A stretch of DNA of 64,000 nt from Bactrocera neohumeralis (Eukaryota > Arthropoda > Insecta > Diptera > Tephritidae): assembly GCF_024586455.1 (NCBI RefSeq), contig NW_026089623.1, positions 7,288,204 through 7,352,203 of the forward strand, read 5' to 3'. Below are positions 45,501 to 56,584 of the stretch, one piece after another. A program made the translations under genes and the position numbers. Under the pieces are notes generated by a model. The model did no database searches, was not told the DNA's origin, and saw nothing but the letters and a program-made list of their open reading frames with translations. How positions within the stretch are numbered: position 1 is the stretch's first letter; every line of letters begins with the position of its first letter.

Positions 45501-48500
45501 ATAAAAACTTAAAAGCTCTAGTTGATACGGGAGCAACCTCATGCTACATTAAGCCTGGGGTTCATAATAATAAAAACGAATTAGCCATTTATAAGCGCAT
45601 AAAAACCGTTAATGGCTATTCCATAATCAAATTTTACCACTTAATTACCTTATTTGGAGTCGAAGAAATTTTCTATGAAATAGAGGGATTAGAATCGGAT
45701 CTCCTTTTGGGATACAATTTCCTTGAAAATATTGAGGCACTAATCGATGTGTCCAATGGGAAAATTAATTATAGGGTAAAAAATAATTTGGAAAATGAAA
45801 ATAAAAGTATGAATATTTATTTTGAAAATAAAACTAAGGAACAAGAAGTTTCCAAAAAACCAGCCGACGGAAATACCGGCAAATATAAAAAAATAAATAC
45901 TGTGGAGCAGGAAAGCTCTACAACGCCAGCCGATGATAATACCGGCAAATTAAATAATAAATATATTGTGGAACAAAGAAGCTCAACAACGCCAGCCGAT
46001 GATAATACCGGCAATTTAAATAAAAAATATATTGTGGAACAAAAAAGTTCTACACCGCCAGCCGAAGATTTTACCGGCAATATTATACTAAAAAAATTTA
46101 TTTTGGGACAAAAAGATCCTGAAACGCCAGCTGAAGATTTATACCAGCAAAATGAAAATAGTAATTATAAAGAAAATATTGTGGAACGAAAATGTTCTAC
46201 AACGCCAGCCGATGAATTTGCCGGCAACATAAATGATAACTATTCGATACTGGGTGAAAGAGGCTCAGAAACTAATACCGATAATGATTATTATTCGGAA
46301 AAGAATTCCGAAATGTTAAATACTAAAAATCAGGATGAAAAATTAACTGAATTTAAAACAAAAATAAAAGAAAAAATTGCTCAAATGCATTCAAACATAA
46401 ATACAAGCTTTCCCTTCATGACAAATGTAAAAGCGGAAATAAGAATGAAAAATGAGGACCCGATATGGAGCAGACAATATCCATATCCCTTATCTGTAAA
46501 CTCATTTGTTAATGAAGAAATAAATAGAATGATAAACGATAATATAATAAGACCAAGTAAAAGTCCATATAACTCACCAATTTGGGTGGTACCAAAAAAG
46601 GGTACAAATGATAATGGAACACCAAAACTTAGAATGGTGATCGATTACAAAAAAATTAACGAGCATACAATTTCTGATCGTTATCCTATTCCGGATACAA
46701 ACGTAATACTGTCTAATCTAGGCAAAGCAAAATATTTTTCAACAATTGATCTAGAATCAGGTTTTCATCAAATTTTAATGACAGAAAATGATATTGAGAA
46801 AACAGCCTTTTCCGTTAATAATGGTAAAAATGAATTTTTGAGGATGCCTTTTGGGTTAAAAAATGCCCCTAGAATTTTTCAGAGAGCAATGGACGATATA
46901 TTGCGAGAACATATAGGAAAAATCTGTCACGTTTATATGGATGATATAATTATTTTTTCGAAAAACGTAACTCAACACTTAAAAGATTTAGAAACAATTA
47001 CAAAAATATTAAAAAATGCTAATATGAAAATTTCATTAGAAAAATCAAAATTTTTCGCGGAAGAAATAGAGTTTTTGGGTTATATAATAGCTCAAAATGT
47101 CATCAAAACAGACCCAAACAAAATAAAATTAATTTTAAACTATCCAATACCAACAAGCTTACGAGCATTAAGAGGATTCTTGGGACTTGCAGGATATTAT
47201 CGTAAGTTTGTTAAAGACTATGCTGCAATAGCCAAACCTCTGACAAAATACCTATCAGGAGAAAACGGTAGGATTTCTAAAAATAAATCAAAAAAATTGG
47301 AAATAACTCTAGATAAGGAAGGAATATCTGCATTAAATAAATTAAAAAAACTATTGGCTTCAGAAATGGAATTGATACAGCCTGACTACTCAAAAACATT
47401 TGTATTAACTACCGATGCATCTAACGTTGCAATGGGTGCGGTACTATCGCAAGGGGGTAAACCAATTACCTTCATTTCAAAAACTTTTAATAAAACAGAA
47501 AAAAATTATGCAACTAATGAAAAAGAGCTTTATGCTATTGTTTGGGCATTAAAAAATCTACGAAATTACCTCTATGGAGTAACCAATTTGGAAATACATA
47601 CTGATCACCAACCATTAACATTTGCTTTATCGCCTCGCAATCCTAATCCAAAAATGAAAAGATGGCACGCAATTATAGAAGAATTTTCTCCAAAATTTTT
47701 ATACCAACCCGGTAAATCCAATATTGTAGCTGACGCATTGTCGCGTCTTGAATTATATAACATTTCCGATGATTCCCAAAGTCAGGAATCTCAACATTCA
47801 GCACAGAGTAGTGAAAGCGTTCAAATACAGGAAACACAAAAACCCATTAATCAATTTAAACAACAAATAATATTGTGTAAGAACAGATTTACGGTCCATG
47901 AGTTAATTGAAACCTTTGGAAATAAAAGGCATTTAATAGAATTTGATACAGTAGAAAACTTATTAACAGTTTTGAAAGAATATATTCAGCCAAAGTTAGT
48001 AACGGGGATTCACTGCACACTTGAAGATCTGCATGAAGTCCAAGAACCTCTCAAACAAACTTTTCAGAACAAATTTGTATTTACAAAACTTTTTCCAGTG
48101 GATATTATTAATAGAGAAGATCAGTCCGGATTAATCGAACAAACCCATAACAGAGCTCATCGAAGCTATAACGAAAATGTTAAACAAATAGAAAAATTAT
48201 ATTACTGGCCAGAAATGAGGAAAAGAATGTAAGAATATGTTCGAAATTGTATGATATGCAATAAAAATAAATATGATCGCCATCCCAAGAAAATAGCAAT
48301 AGGCAAAGCCCCAATCCCGGAAAAAGAAGGGGAACAACTTCATTTAGATATTTTCTACGCACAAAAACTAAAATTTATCACATGTGTAGACGCTTATTCA
48401 AAATTTTTAATATTAAAACATATAGAAGATAAATCAAATATCGAAGAAAAGGTTTTAGAATTACTTCAAAGCTTCACAGATGTAAAACAAGTTACTTTAG

Positions 48501-48895
48501 ACAATGAACCAAGCTTTACCACACCAACATTTAAATCCTTAATGCAAAGGTTAAATATTGAAATTTATTTTTGTGATCCACGTCACAGCATAACTAATGG
48601 ACAAGTTGAAAGAGTCCATTCAACAATAATTGAAATAGCCAGATGTATAAAAGAAGAATACAATATTGTCAGTAATTTAGAAACAATACTTAGAGCTGCG
48701 CAAAAATACAATACAACAATACATTCAGTAACAAATTTTAAATCAAATGAAGTACTTTATAATAAAATAAAACATGAGAATTTGCCAACAACTTTAAAGC
48801 AAGCACAGGAAAAAATGCTAACGTTTCATAATAAACATAGATCAGATAAGCAATGGCCAAATCATTTACGAGAAAATAATAGGAGAAAGGAATAA
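45482..48895 (+). pseudogene. Errantivirus pol: protease, RT, RNase H, integrase (one in-frame stop)
   Basis: One frame from before 45500. Protease: ALVDTGATSCYIKPG, then LLLGYNFL. An insert of Pro/Ala/Asp/Gly repeats (about 45855-46280) precedes the RT. RT: KLRMVIDYKKINE, FSTIDLESGFHQI, MPFGLKNAP and the catalytic CHVYMDDIIIFS. RNase H: LTTDASNVAMGAVLSQ and IHTDHQPLTFALS. Integrase: HNRAHRSYNENVKQIEKLYYW before a TAA at 48230-48232, then CMICNKNKYDRHPKK, LHLDIFYAQ and a DDE region ending HSITNGQVERVHSTI. The stop falls inside the zinc finger, between its HH and CC pairs. Apart from this the frame is open for over 3.4 kb. Confidence 0.9.
45855..46225 (+). repeat. Degenerate in-frame repeat in pol linker
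   Basis: A unit of about 75 bases encoding VEQ-SSTTPADDNTG, separated by KLNNKY-like residues, recurs five to six times between protease and RT. The codon-level periodicity (CCAGCCGAWGATAAT) is obvious. Confidence 0.8.
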
Positions 48896-49019
48896 ATTAG
48901 AACCTAGATATAAAAAACAACAAGTTAAGGAAAATTTAGAGAATAAAATAATAATTAATAATAGAAATAGAATTATTCATAAAGATAATATAAAATCATA
49001 ATTATTATAGGTTTCCAAA

Positions 49020-50505
49020 ATGATCATTTTAATTTTGACTGCACTAATCAGCTCAGCAACCGCTGATGTTATAGATTACACCCGACAAGACTACGTACTT
49101 ATCGAAAATGGAGATGTTTCCATTTATGAGGAATACGGGGACTTATTTCACATTACTAATTTATCTTATTGAAAATATAATAGCAGACGAAAATAGAAAT
49201 TTTTACAGTAATAATGAACAAAATCACGACAGCTTAGGAATTATTACACAGGAAACAGAATCAGAAACTTTGATAATTAAAACTTTATTGGAACAATTAA
49301 AACAAACCCATTTTAGGCAAAAAAGGGGTATAAATGAATTAGGAACACTTTGGAAATGGATAGCTGGTACACCAGACCATGACGACTTTGTAAAAATTAA
49401 CAACAAATTGGACGAACTAGTAGTAAATAACAATAAACAATATACAACAAATTCAGAAATTTTTAAAATAATAACAGAATTAACTGACACAGTTAATAAT
49501 ATTAAAGGTGATACCATAAATAGGAAAATAAAAAGAAAACGAAATCAATATGTTATACATGAACTGCAAAATTTAATAAATACAATAACCTTTGGTAAAA
49601 TTGGAATTTTAAATCAATCAACAATTTTACACTTTGATGAACTAAAAAACATAACATACTACCAACACGGTATAATGACAATAACAGATTTAATGGACAT
49701 TTCTAAATTCAAAATAGCCCAAAAAGGATACATAATTATAATTTATATAAAATACCCTAAAATAGAATTAACATGTAAGTACTATGATGTAAGAGCCATA
49801 GCTCAATTAGATGGTAAGCTTATTATTGACCAGAACATAATATACTGTAATAATAAATTTTTCAATATTCAGAATTGTAAAACAGAAATTTCAAAAACCT
49901 ACTGTAAACTAAATAAAAAAAGCACATGTTTGTCAGAAATTTTAAACAAAAACCAAGGAAAATGTAATAAATTAAAAGAAAAAAACCTACAAATTGAAGA
50001 AATTAAATCAGGAGCGATATTAGTTTCAGGAAAAAATATTGTAGATAATCAAACATTAAATGGAACATATCTAATAACATTTGAAAATTATACAGTAATA
50101 AATAATCAATCTTATGAAAACATTGAAGTAAAAATGTGGAATTATTTTAAAAATTACCATATAAACAATTTTGAAATTTTAGAATATTTTGAAACAACCA
50201 ACAAACTGTTAAAATTAGATAATATCAATATTTTAGCAAAACGGAACAAGAACATAACAGTCGATTCATATTTTTGGTACATAATTTTAATTTTGGGAAT
50301 CATTTTCATAACTTACTTATTACTAAAATTAAAAGAATCTCGCGAAATTCCCAGACCAATCCAAAATACGCAATTTCAAGAAATCACTTATAATGCTCTT
50401 TTGGACCAAATATATAAATTAACTCAAAATAATAGTGAATCGGGGACGATTCATTTTAGGAAGGGGGGAGTTAACGATAGCCTCCGCATAGAAACCTTAC
50501 CCTAA
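49020..50505 (+). pseudogene. Errantivirus env (baculovirus F-like fusion glycoprotein), frameshifted
   Basis: ATG 49020 opens a frame with a hydrophobic signal peptide (ILILTALISSATA). A frameshift in about 49130-49180 moves the text to the frame that runs to 50505. That frame shows a basic RQKR site followed by GINELGTLWKWIAG, the furin-like cleavage and fusion-peptide pattern of insect errantivirus and baculovirus F proteins. A long Asn-rich ectodomain with Cys pairs comes next, then a membrane segment (YFWYIILILGIIFITYLLLK) near the C-terminus. The stop lies inside the 3' LTR. Such proteins mediate cell entry by membrane fusion; this copy is broken. Confidence 0.85.
50455..50468 (+). other. 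Polypurine tract
   Basis: The sequence AGGAAGGGGGG-rich stretch sits directly before AGTTAACG at 50469, the plus-strand priming position. Confidence 0.75.
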
Positions 50506-50959
50506 CTGTAAATAAAATTGAATCTTTGCACTTTGCAATTACATTGTGTCATAAATTATAAATATAATTAACGTTTTTGATTATTTAAGAATTCGATATG
50601 CTTTTTCGTTCTGACTCCAAAAATCCATTATTATCAAAACAATATCGCTCGCCCTCACAAGAAGGCATAACAATAACAATCGTAAAGAAAACAGAACGCT
50701 TAACGTTCTGCTGGAATTTGCTGTCGCAGCTAAAATTGTAATTAACTCTTTGTTCTGGATTCAATCAAGCTGATGCTTACACTTCAGCTTTAACTTTAAG
50801 TAAATAAAACCAAAATGTATATATATTAGTATTTCTGAAATAAAGAATTGATTTGTATCTTGCAATCCACCAGAACCACACGTGTTCTCATTTCATCCGC
50901 GCGTTCGCGGATATAAAATATATATTTTTTTTTAAATTCCCTCGTTGCGGGAATTAATT
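50469..50959 (+). repeat. 3' LTR (491 bp, uninterrupted)
   Basis: This matches the two halves of the 5' LTR and shows a single GCTTAAC at 50698-50704, the MITE's empty site. It contains AATAAA signals (about 50510 and 50804). TGCA follows at 50960-50963. Confidence 0.9.
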
Positions 50960-50963
50960 TGCA

Positions 50964-51440
50964 TGCACATGATTACACTCCCTACGAATATAAAGAATTT
51001 CGTTTTGCTTGTTTAGATTTTTGTTTTCAACCAGGCAATCGCTTGTATGTGCAATGTATGCTATAAATATGTACATATGTATGAATGTTGTTGTATTTGC
51101 TTTTGAGTTTTGCCGTCGGCAATTCAATATTGACATGTAAACATAATTATGATATGAGTATAGTTTTGTATGAATGCATGCATACATAGTAATATTTATG
51201 GTCAATTTGGACTTGCATATCTAATAATTTTATTTAATTTTTACATAATATACTATACTAATAAATATTTTTGTGTTATAATTTATACATTTCTTTTGAA
51301 TTTATCACAACAATATATAAATACATCGCCTATCATAATAATTTTATTATGTGCTCATATGAATGTATGTATGTATATTACATGTGCGCGCATTAATTTG
51401 CATGTTCATGCATTCATATATATTTTTATGTACATATATT
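50964..51440. other. MITE-like AT-rich flank, no gene
   Basis: The right flank of the provirus carries ATGTACATATG-like runs and is probably the other part of the rearranged MITE at 40223-40890. No coding sequence is recognisable. Confidence 0.5.
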
Positions 51441-51820
51441 TGTAAACACTTCCGAACAAATAATGCAAAAGCATACAAACATACATATGCGTACACATAT
51501 GAATATGTCACCAACAAAAAATTGAAGCATTGTTCTACAAAAACAACAATTGTCTAAATAGCATAAGCATGGCAAGCCAATATGGCAGCCGAATTGGCGA
51601 AGCTCAAATGTAGTAAATTTTACAACAAAAACGATTTCATTCATAAACGAAGGCGCAAGTTCCCCAAGCGACCTCGCTTCATTCATAAAAACAGATGCCG
51701 TAACATCTTCCCGAGCATGCCCTTGCCTACAAGCGTCTTTTCGCGACGATGGCAGAAGCTTTAAATCATAAATTGAACAACTTTCTGATGCTTCTTCACA
51801 GAAAGAAGAGAAGAAAGTGG
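51441..51820 (-). repeat. Inverted copy of the MITE right interior
   Basis: The reverse complement matches 42040-42420 and 52500-52880 (same AATTTTACAACAAAAACGAT, GGCAAGCCAATATGGCAGCC). It forms a ~380-bp inverted repeat with 52500-52880, separated by about 680 bases. Confidence 0.8.
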
Positions 51821-51825
51821 CAACA

Positions 51826-53389
51826 TAGAAGCATTCTCTGAGACACATATGCGTGATCTTGTATCATATGAACCATTTTTTTCAGAAAAATTGTAAAAAT
51901 TTTAGTTTTTTACAAAATCGTAAAAAATTAGATAAAAAAGAATTAATTTTATTTTTTAATTTTTTAATTATTTCAAAAAAGTTACATATATTTATTTCGT
52001 CTATTACAAAGCGAAGATGTGTCAAATGAACTTCATTTCTTCAAAGAAAATTGATGACCTTAATGAAATATGCATATTCGCATTATTTCGTTATCATTTC
52101 CATATTTGCACCAATAGAATTTCTATGGCACATGCATATGTACATATATTATTTCTTTGGCACATTTGTCTGTATGTTTACGAAAGCAAATGCGAGCCAT
52201 ATACATACATATGTACATACATTCATAGTAACAAGTATCGCACGCTTCTTTCGCATCTCCATTGTCACGGTCAACCAATGGTCGAAACTTGCGTTTTGTC
52301 AAAGAGTCAAGTGCTGAACAAATTGAGCACGACAGACTGCAAGCGACATCTGTCAAAAACACAAGTTCTTATGGACACAGTTATGTATGCGTGCATACAT
52401 ATCGACGCAGATTTTTGCGAGTCACGGAAAAATATTTTAGACAAATATTGTAAATCGACAACGGCTATGTCCACTTTTGTCACTTCTTTCTGTGAAGAAT
52501 CATCAGAAACTTGTTCAATTTATGATTTTTAGCTTTTGCCATCGTCGCGAAAAGACGCTTGTAGGCGAAGGCATGCTCGGGGAGATGTTACGGCGTCTGT
52601 TTTTATGAATGAAGCGAGGTCGCTGGTGGAATTTGCGCCTGCGTTTGTGAATGAAATCGTTTTTGTTGTAAAATTTACTACATTTGAGCTTCGCCAATTC
52701 GGCTGCCATATTGGCTTGCCATGCTTATGCTATTTAGGCAATTGTTGTTTTTGTAGAACAATGGTTCAATTTTTGTTGGTGACATATTCATATGTGTACG
52801 CATATGTATGTTTGTATGCTTGTGCATTATTTGTTCGGAAGTGTATACAAATATATGTATGTACATATACATAAGTATATATGAATGTATGAACATGCAG
52901 CTCAATGCGCGCACATGTAATATGTGTATTGATAAGTGATAAAATCATGATTTGAATTTCTGAATGCGCACATGCGTATACATGCAATCATATGGGCAGA
53001 TAATAAGATTAGTATGATAGACGATATATTTATGTATATATGCATTGTTGTGATAAATTCAATTTCTATTACTAAACATATTTATGTCTCTTCATATTCT
53101 TAAGTATGTGAGAGAGCTGTATTTGTATACATTTTTCGCTGTTAAAAATGGAATATCCTGAACTTATTTTTCTTCAATATTCCCTGATTGCGCATAAATG
53201 CTATGGCATCATAAGCCGTACGTACATATATTATTTCTCTTCATATTCTTTGTTGAATATGTGGAGAACTGTTAAAAATGTTAACATTTCACAGCGTGAA
53301 TTCTGTATTTGTGTGGTGAGATTCCGTGTCGCAAATTTATCAAATGTTCGCTGTCGAACCTGCACCTTCTCTATCTTTTAAGTTCTCTG
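51826..53389 (+). mobile_element. Second copy of the LTR-resident MITE (left end missing)
   Basis: 51826-53389 matches 41362-42930 with only a few differences, up to the terminal GTTCTCTG. The first ~230 bases, including the CAGAGAAC left end, are absent and replaced by the inverted piece at 51441-51820. GCTTAAC and LTR sequence follow at 53390. Confidence 0.85.
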
Positions 53390-54087
53390 GCTTAACGTTC
53401 GCTGGAATTTGCTGTCGCAGCTAAAATTGTAATTAACTCTTTGTTCTGGATTCAATCAAGCTGATGCTTACACTTCAGCTTTAACTTTAAGTAAATAAAA
53501 CCAAAATGTATATATATTAGTATTTCTGAAATAAAGAATTGATTTGTATCTTGCAATCCACCAGAACCACACGTGTTCTCATTTCATCCGCGCGTTCGCG
53601 GATATAAAATATATATATTTTTTTAAAATTCCCTCGTTGCGGGAATTAATTGGCGCCCAAAGTGGAGCACGAATTCAAAAGTGCCTAATAAAGAAAAAAG
53701 CTAGGTTAAAATTATATGGTTTAGCACGAAGTCAAAGTGCCTACAAAAAGTGAAGAAAAGTAAAAAAGTGAAGTAAAAATTATATAAAAAATTGTCTTGT
53801 AAAGAAATAATTTAGCACGAAGTTAAAAGTGCCTATTAAAGTGAAGAAAAGTAAAAAGTGAAGTAAAAATTATATAAAAATTGTCCTGTAAAGAAATAGT
53901 TTAGCACGACGTCAAAAGTGCCTACAAAAAGTGAAGAAAAGTTAAAAGTGAAGTAAAAATTATATGAAAAAATTGTCTTGTGAAGAAATAGTTTAACACG
54001 AAGTCAAAAGTGCCTACTAAAGTGTAAAAAAACATAACTACAAATTTTTGAAAAGCTATTTGTACCTACCAAAGATTTAGAAGAATA
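53390..54087 (+). repeat. Second errantivirus 5' LTR (right part), PBS and leader
   Basis: 53390-53651 equals the LTR right part, including GCTTAAC and the ending TTAATT. TGGCGCCCAAAGTGG follows. The leader again has 91-bp-type repeats starting at 53720, 53811, 53900 and 53992. At 54088 the assembly gap cuts it off, so gag and the remainder are missing or unassembled. Confidence 0.85.
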
Positions 54088-54187
54088 NNNNNNNNNNNNN
54101 NNNNNNNNNNNNNNNNNNNNNNNNNNNNNNNNNNNNNNNNNNNNNNNNNNNNNNNNNNNNNNNNNNNNNNNNNNNNNNNNNNNNNNN
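54088..54187. other. Assembly gap (100 N)
   Basis: A 100-base N run. It falls in the middle of a duplicated errantivirus leader, a typical place for repeat-induced assembly failure. Confidence 0.99.
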
Positions 54188-54912
54188 CCATTCGTTTATT
54201 TTTTTCGGCACAGCTTGGATTTTCTATCATCATACAAGTGTTGAACACAATGAGCGCTACAGACTGAAAGCGGCATTTGTCAAATATTAGAATACACACT
54301 TTCTTAGGGACACATTTATTGAGGCAGCTTCACAACTACATACATATATAACTGTGTCCATAAGAACGTGTGTATTCGCGCTCAATGTGTTCAGCACTTG
54401 ACTCTTTGACAATACGCCAATTTCGGCCATTGGTTAACCGTGACAACGGAGATGCGAAAGATGCGTGCGACACTTGTTATTATGAATGTATGTACGTTTG
54501 TATGTGGCTCGCATTTGCTTTCGTAAACATACAGACAAATGTGCCAAAGGAATAATATATGTATGTACATATGTGTATGCCATAGAAATTCTATTGGTAC
54601 AAATATGGAAATGATAACGAAATAATGCGAAAATGCATATTTCATGAAGGTAATTAATTTTTTTTTAAGAAATGGAAGGAATGAATGGATTTGTATTATT
54701 GTATATTTTTCTACAAAGCAATTCTCTTTATTTATTCTCAGTCATTTTACATATGTATGTATATGTATTTCTGCCACTGCACGTGCTCAATTCTGCTAAA
54801 TAGCAGCGAAAATGGTGAATTCCTTACTATGATTCTATCGGCTCTGTTAGCCGGCCAATCGAACCATCATACAGAATTCAATTTGCACCTTCTCTATGTT
54901 TCACGTTCTCTG
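54188..54912 (-). mobile_element. Third copy of the CAGAGAAC-type MITE, inverted
   Basis: The reverse complement matches about 41140-41330 and 41560-41900 of the LTR-resident copy. It ends with the family terminus (reverse complement CAGAGAACGTGAAACATAGA) at 54912. It was inserted into, or next to, the DUF4806 relic at the point where copy 1 reads straight through (about 36826). It diverges more from the other two copies than they do from each other. Confidence 0.7.
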
Positions 54913-55440
54913 TTCACAGTATTTTACGGGTAACAAATTCTTTGTTAGCGCATAGCTTACCTATGTGTTATGGATAACAAAAAGTATTTGTTACCCGAAT
55001 ATCTGTTAGTGTTATTATTTTGGTTATCAGTTTTTTATCTATAACTTATAAACATGTTATTAGGAATAAGAAGTAACAAGATTATTTGTTACCCATTTGT
55101 TACTTCTAGCAAATTGATTTATTTCAGTTTTTTTTTATTATTTCGCTTTATTTAATAAATAAATCAAAATAATCAAATATTTACTTAAACTAATAATTTG
55201 CCTATTATTATTACATTCGGCAGAAAAATAATACGAATTAAGTTTATTTCAGTATAAAAATTATAATTCCAAAAATTAATATTTGTAACTTAGAAACTTC
55301 AACTTACAACTTAGAACTAATATGTGCAACTTAAAACTAATATTTACAACTTAAATCTAATATGTACAACTTAAAACTAATATGTACAACTTGAAACTAA
55401 TTCATACAACTTAAAACTAATATTTACAACTTAAAACTAA
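54913..55440. repeat. 3' flank of the DUF4806 relic with a 20-bp minisatellite
   Basis: Matches 36826-37265. The 20-base unit AACTTAAAACTAATATGTAC occurs seven times at about 55308-55447, against two in copy 1. Confidence 0.85.
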
Positions 55441-56262
55441 TATATATAAGTAATAATAAGAAAACTTATATTAATTTTGCCTTAAGTTTATGCTTTTTTT
55501 GCTTAAAACGATTGTGGCTTAAGGCCACAAATTTCCGGAGCTCCCACAGATAGTGTTTTTTTCCTTGTCAGGAAATATATCTAAAATGAAACGGTATAAG
55601 TTAAGGCATTCAAATATATATCAGTAAAAAAAACCTACCAAAAACTAACCCTACGACCTTCAGCTTTAGTAGGGATCCCTTCTCCTTGCGCCCCTCTAAA
55701 TTGTAGTGGTACATTAGATCGTCAGAAAGCATACCACGCAGTACGCCGTCCACACTTCCTTTTGCGCCCTTTGACTTCAATATTAGCCGCATCTGTAAAA
55801 AAATACAGTAAATTATATTACAATCGCATAATATTCAAAAACGAAATATTTACCATAGCATCCGTGCTTTCCTTTTGTGAAAGTTTGTCTTCCACGAAGC
55901 GCACGTGCTCTTCCGATGACATAGGCAGTTTCGGGTCTCAATGGCATCCAGCTTCTGGATTATATCTGAAAAACATAAATGTATTTTTATAAAGCAAATA
56001 CTAATACATTTATATAATAATACGTTATACCTTAATGGCCGTCAGAAGATGGTGACGGTACCACAATTTGTGATGGTTCTACTCGAGGATCGCAAACGAG
56101 GTTGTAAGATATTTTTTTAAACACTTTATCTGTAAAAAAATATTATTAAAAAATTAAAAATATTTATGTTCAATACAACCTCTATGGGGGCTCTACGGTT
56201 GTGAGCATTCAACTTCGGAATCCATTTCTTCCACGAGGTCATCGAAAATCATTCTATGAAAA
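55441..56262 (-). pseudogene. DUF4806-type gene relic, copy 2 (more complete)
   Basis: On the minus strand, likely exons are separated by short AT-rich gaps. They read FDDLVEEMDSEVECSQP (about 56250), VFKKISYNLVCDPRVEPSQI, DIIQKLDAIE, then SSEEHVRFVEDKLSQKESTD. Next is LRLILKSKGAKGSVDGVLRG followed by MLSDDLMYHYNLEGRKEKGS, and finally ELRKFVALSHNRFKQKKHKL. The succession of acidic helix, 'LRGMLSDDL..YNLEG.K.K' and C-terminal 'LR.FVA..HNR.K' matches the DUF4806 domain of insect transposon-associated proteins. A TAG after ECSQP and a frame change near 55940 suggest it is dead. Function is unknown. Confidence 0.55.
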
Positions 56263-56344
56263 ATCATAAAAAAGGTGATGATTAATGATATTTTAATTTT
56301 AATTTAATTTTTAAAACCATGCTTCGGAGCAGAAATGCGTATAA
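56263..56344. other. Junction between DUF4806 relic and errantivirus 2
   Basis: Short AT-rich stretch. It does not match the DNA on the far side of errantivirus 2, so the two flanks are not an intact target. Confidence 0.5.
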
Positions 56345-56535
56345 ATTATTAAAACACTTGTTGAGTTTTAATCTTTTTTATTTCTCTTGTTTACACAAGA
56401 GAAGCCGTTTGTATCGGTCGAGTTATTACAACTGATTTGCTTAATAAAATATTGCGACGACTACGCCTAAATACCTGACTCTTTGTTTTACCTGTCAGTT
56501 GCTGCACATGTTTTGCCGTGTGACTTGCAAAATGC
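56345..56535 (-). repeat. 3' LTR of errantivirus 2 (191 bp)
   Basis: Pairs with 62966-63156 (three mismatches). It contains AATAAAA-like signals on the minus strand. Confidence 0.9.
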
Positions 56536-56584
56536 AATTCGGCAATTTACCTCTTGCTTTTCCGCTGTAACGATGTTGTTGTTG

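Larger units (their letters stand above)
40895..50959 (+). mobile_element. Full-length errantivirus-type gypsy provirus (LTR-gag-pol-env-LTR)
   Basis: 491-bp LTRs start AGTTAACG and end TTAATT. They are flanked by TGCA duplications, with a primer-binding site TGGCGCCCAAAGTGG and a polypurine tract AGGAAGGGGGGAG before the 3' LTR. It encodes gag, pol (PR, RT, RNase H, IN) and a class I-type env, so it belongs to the insect errantivirus group of Ty3/gypsy. The 5' LTR is split by a 1799-bp MITE; without it the provirus is about 8.26 kb. The two LTRs differ at only about five positions, so insertion is recent. Three breaks (gag frameshift, integrase stop, env frameshift) make it defective. It is an old insect virus copy. 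Confidence 0.9.
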
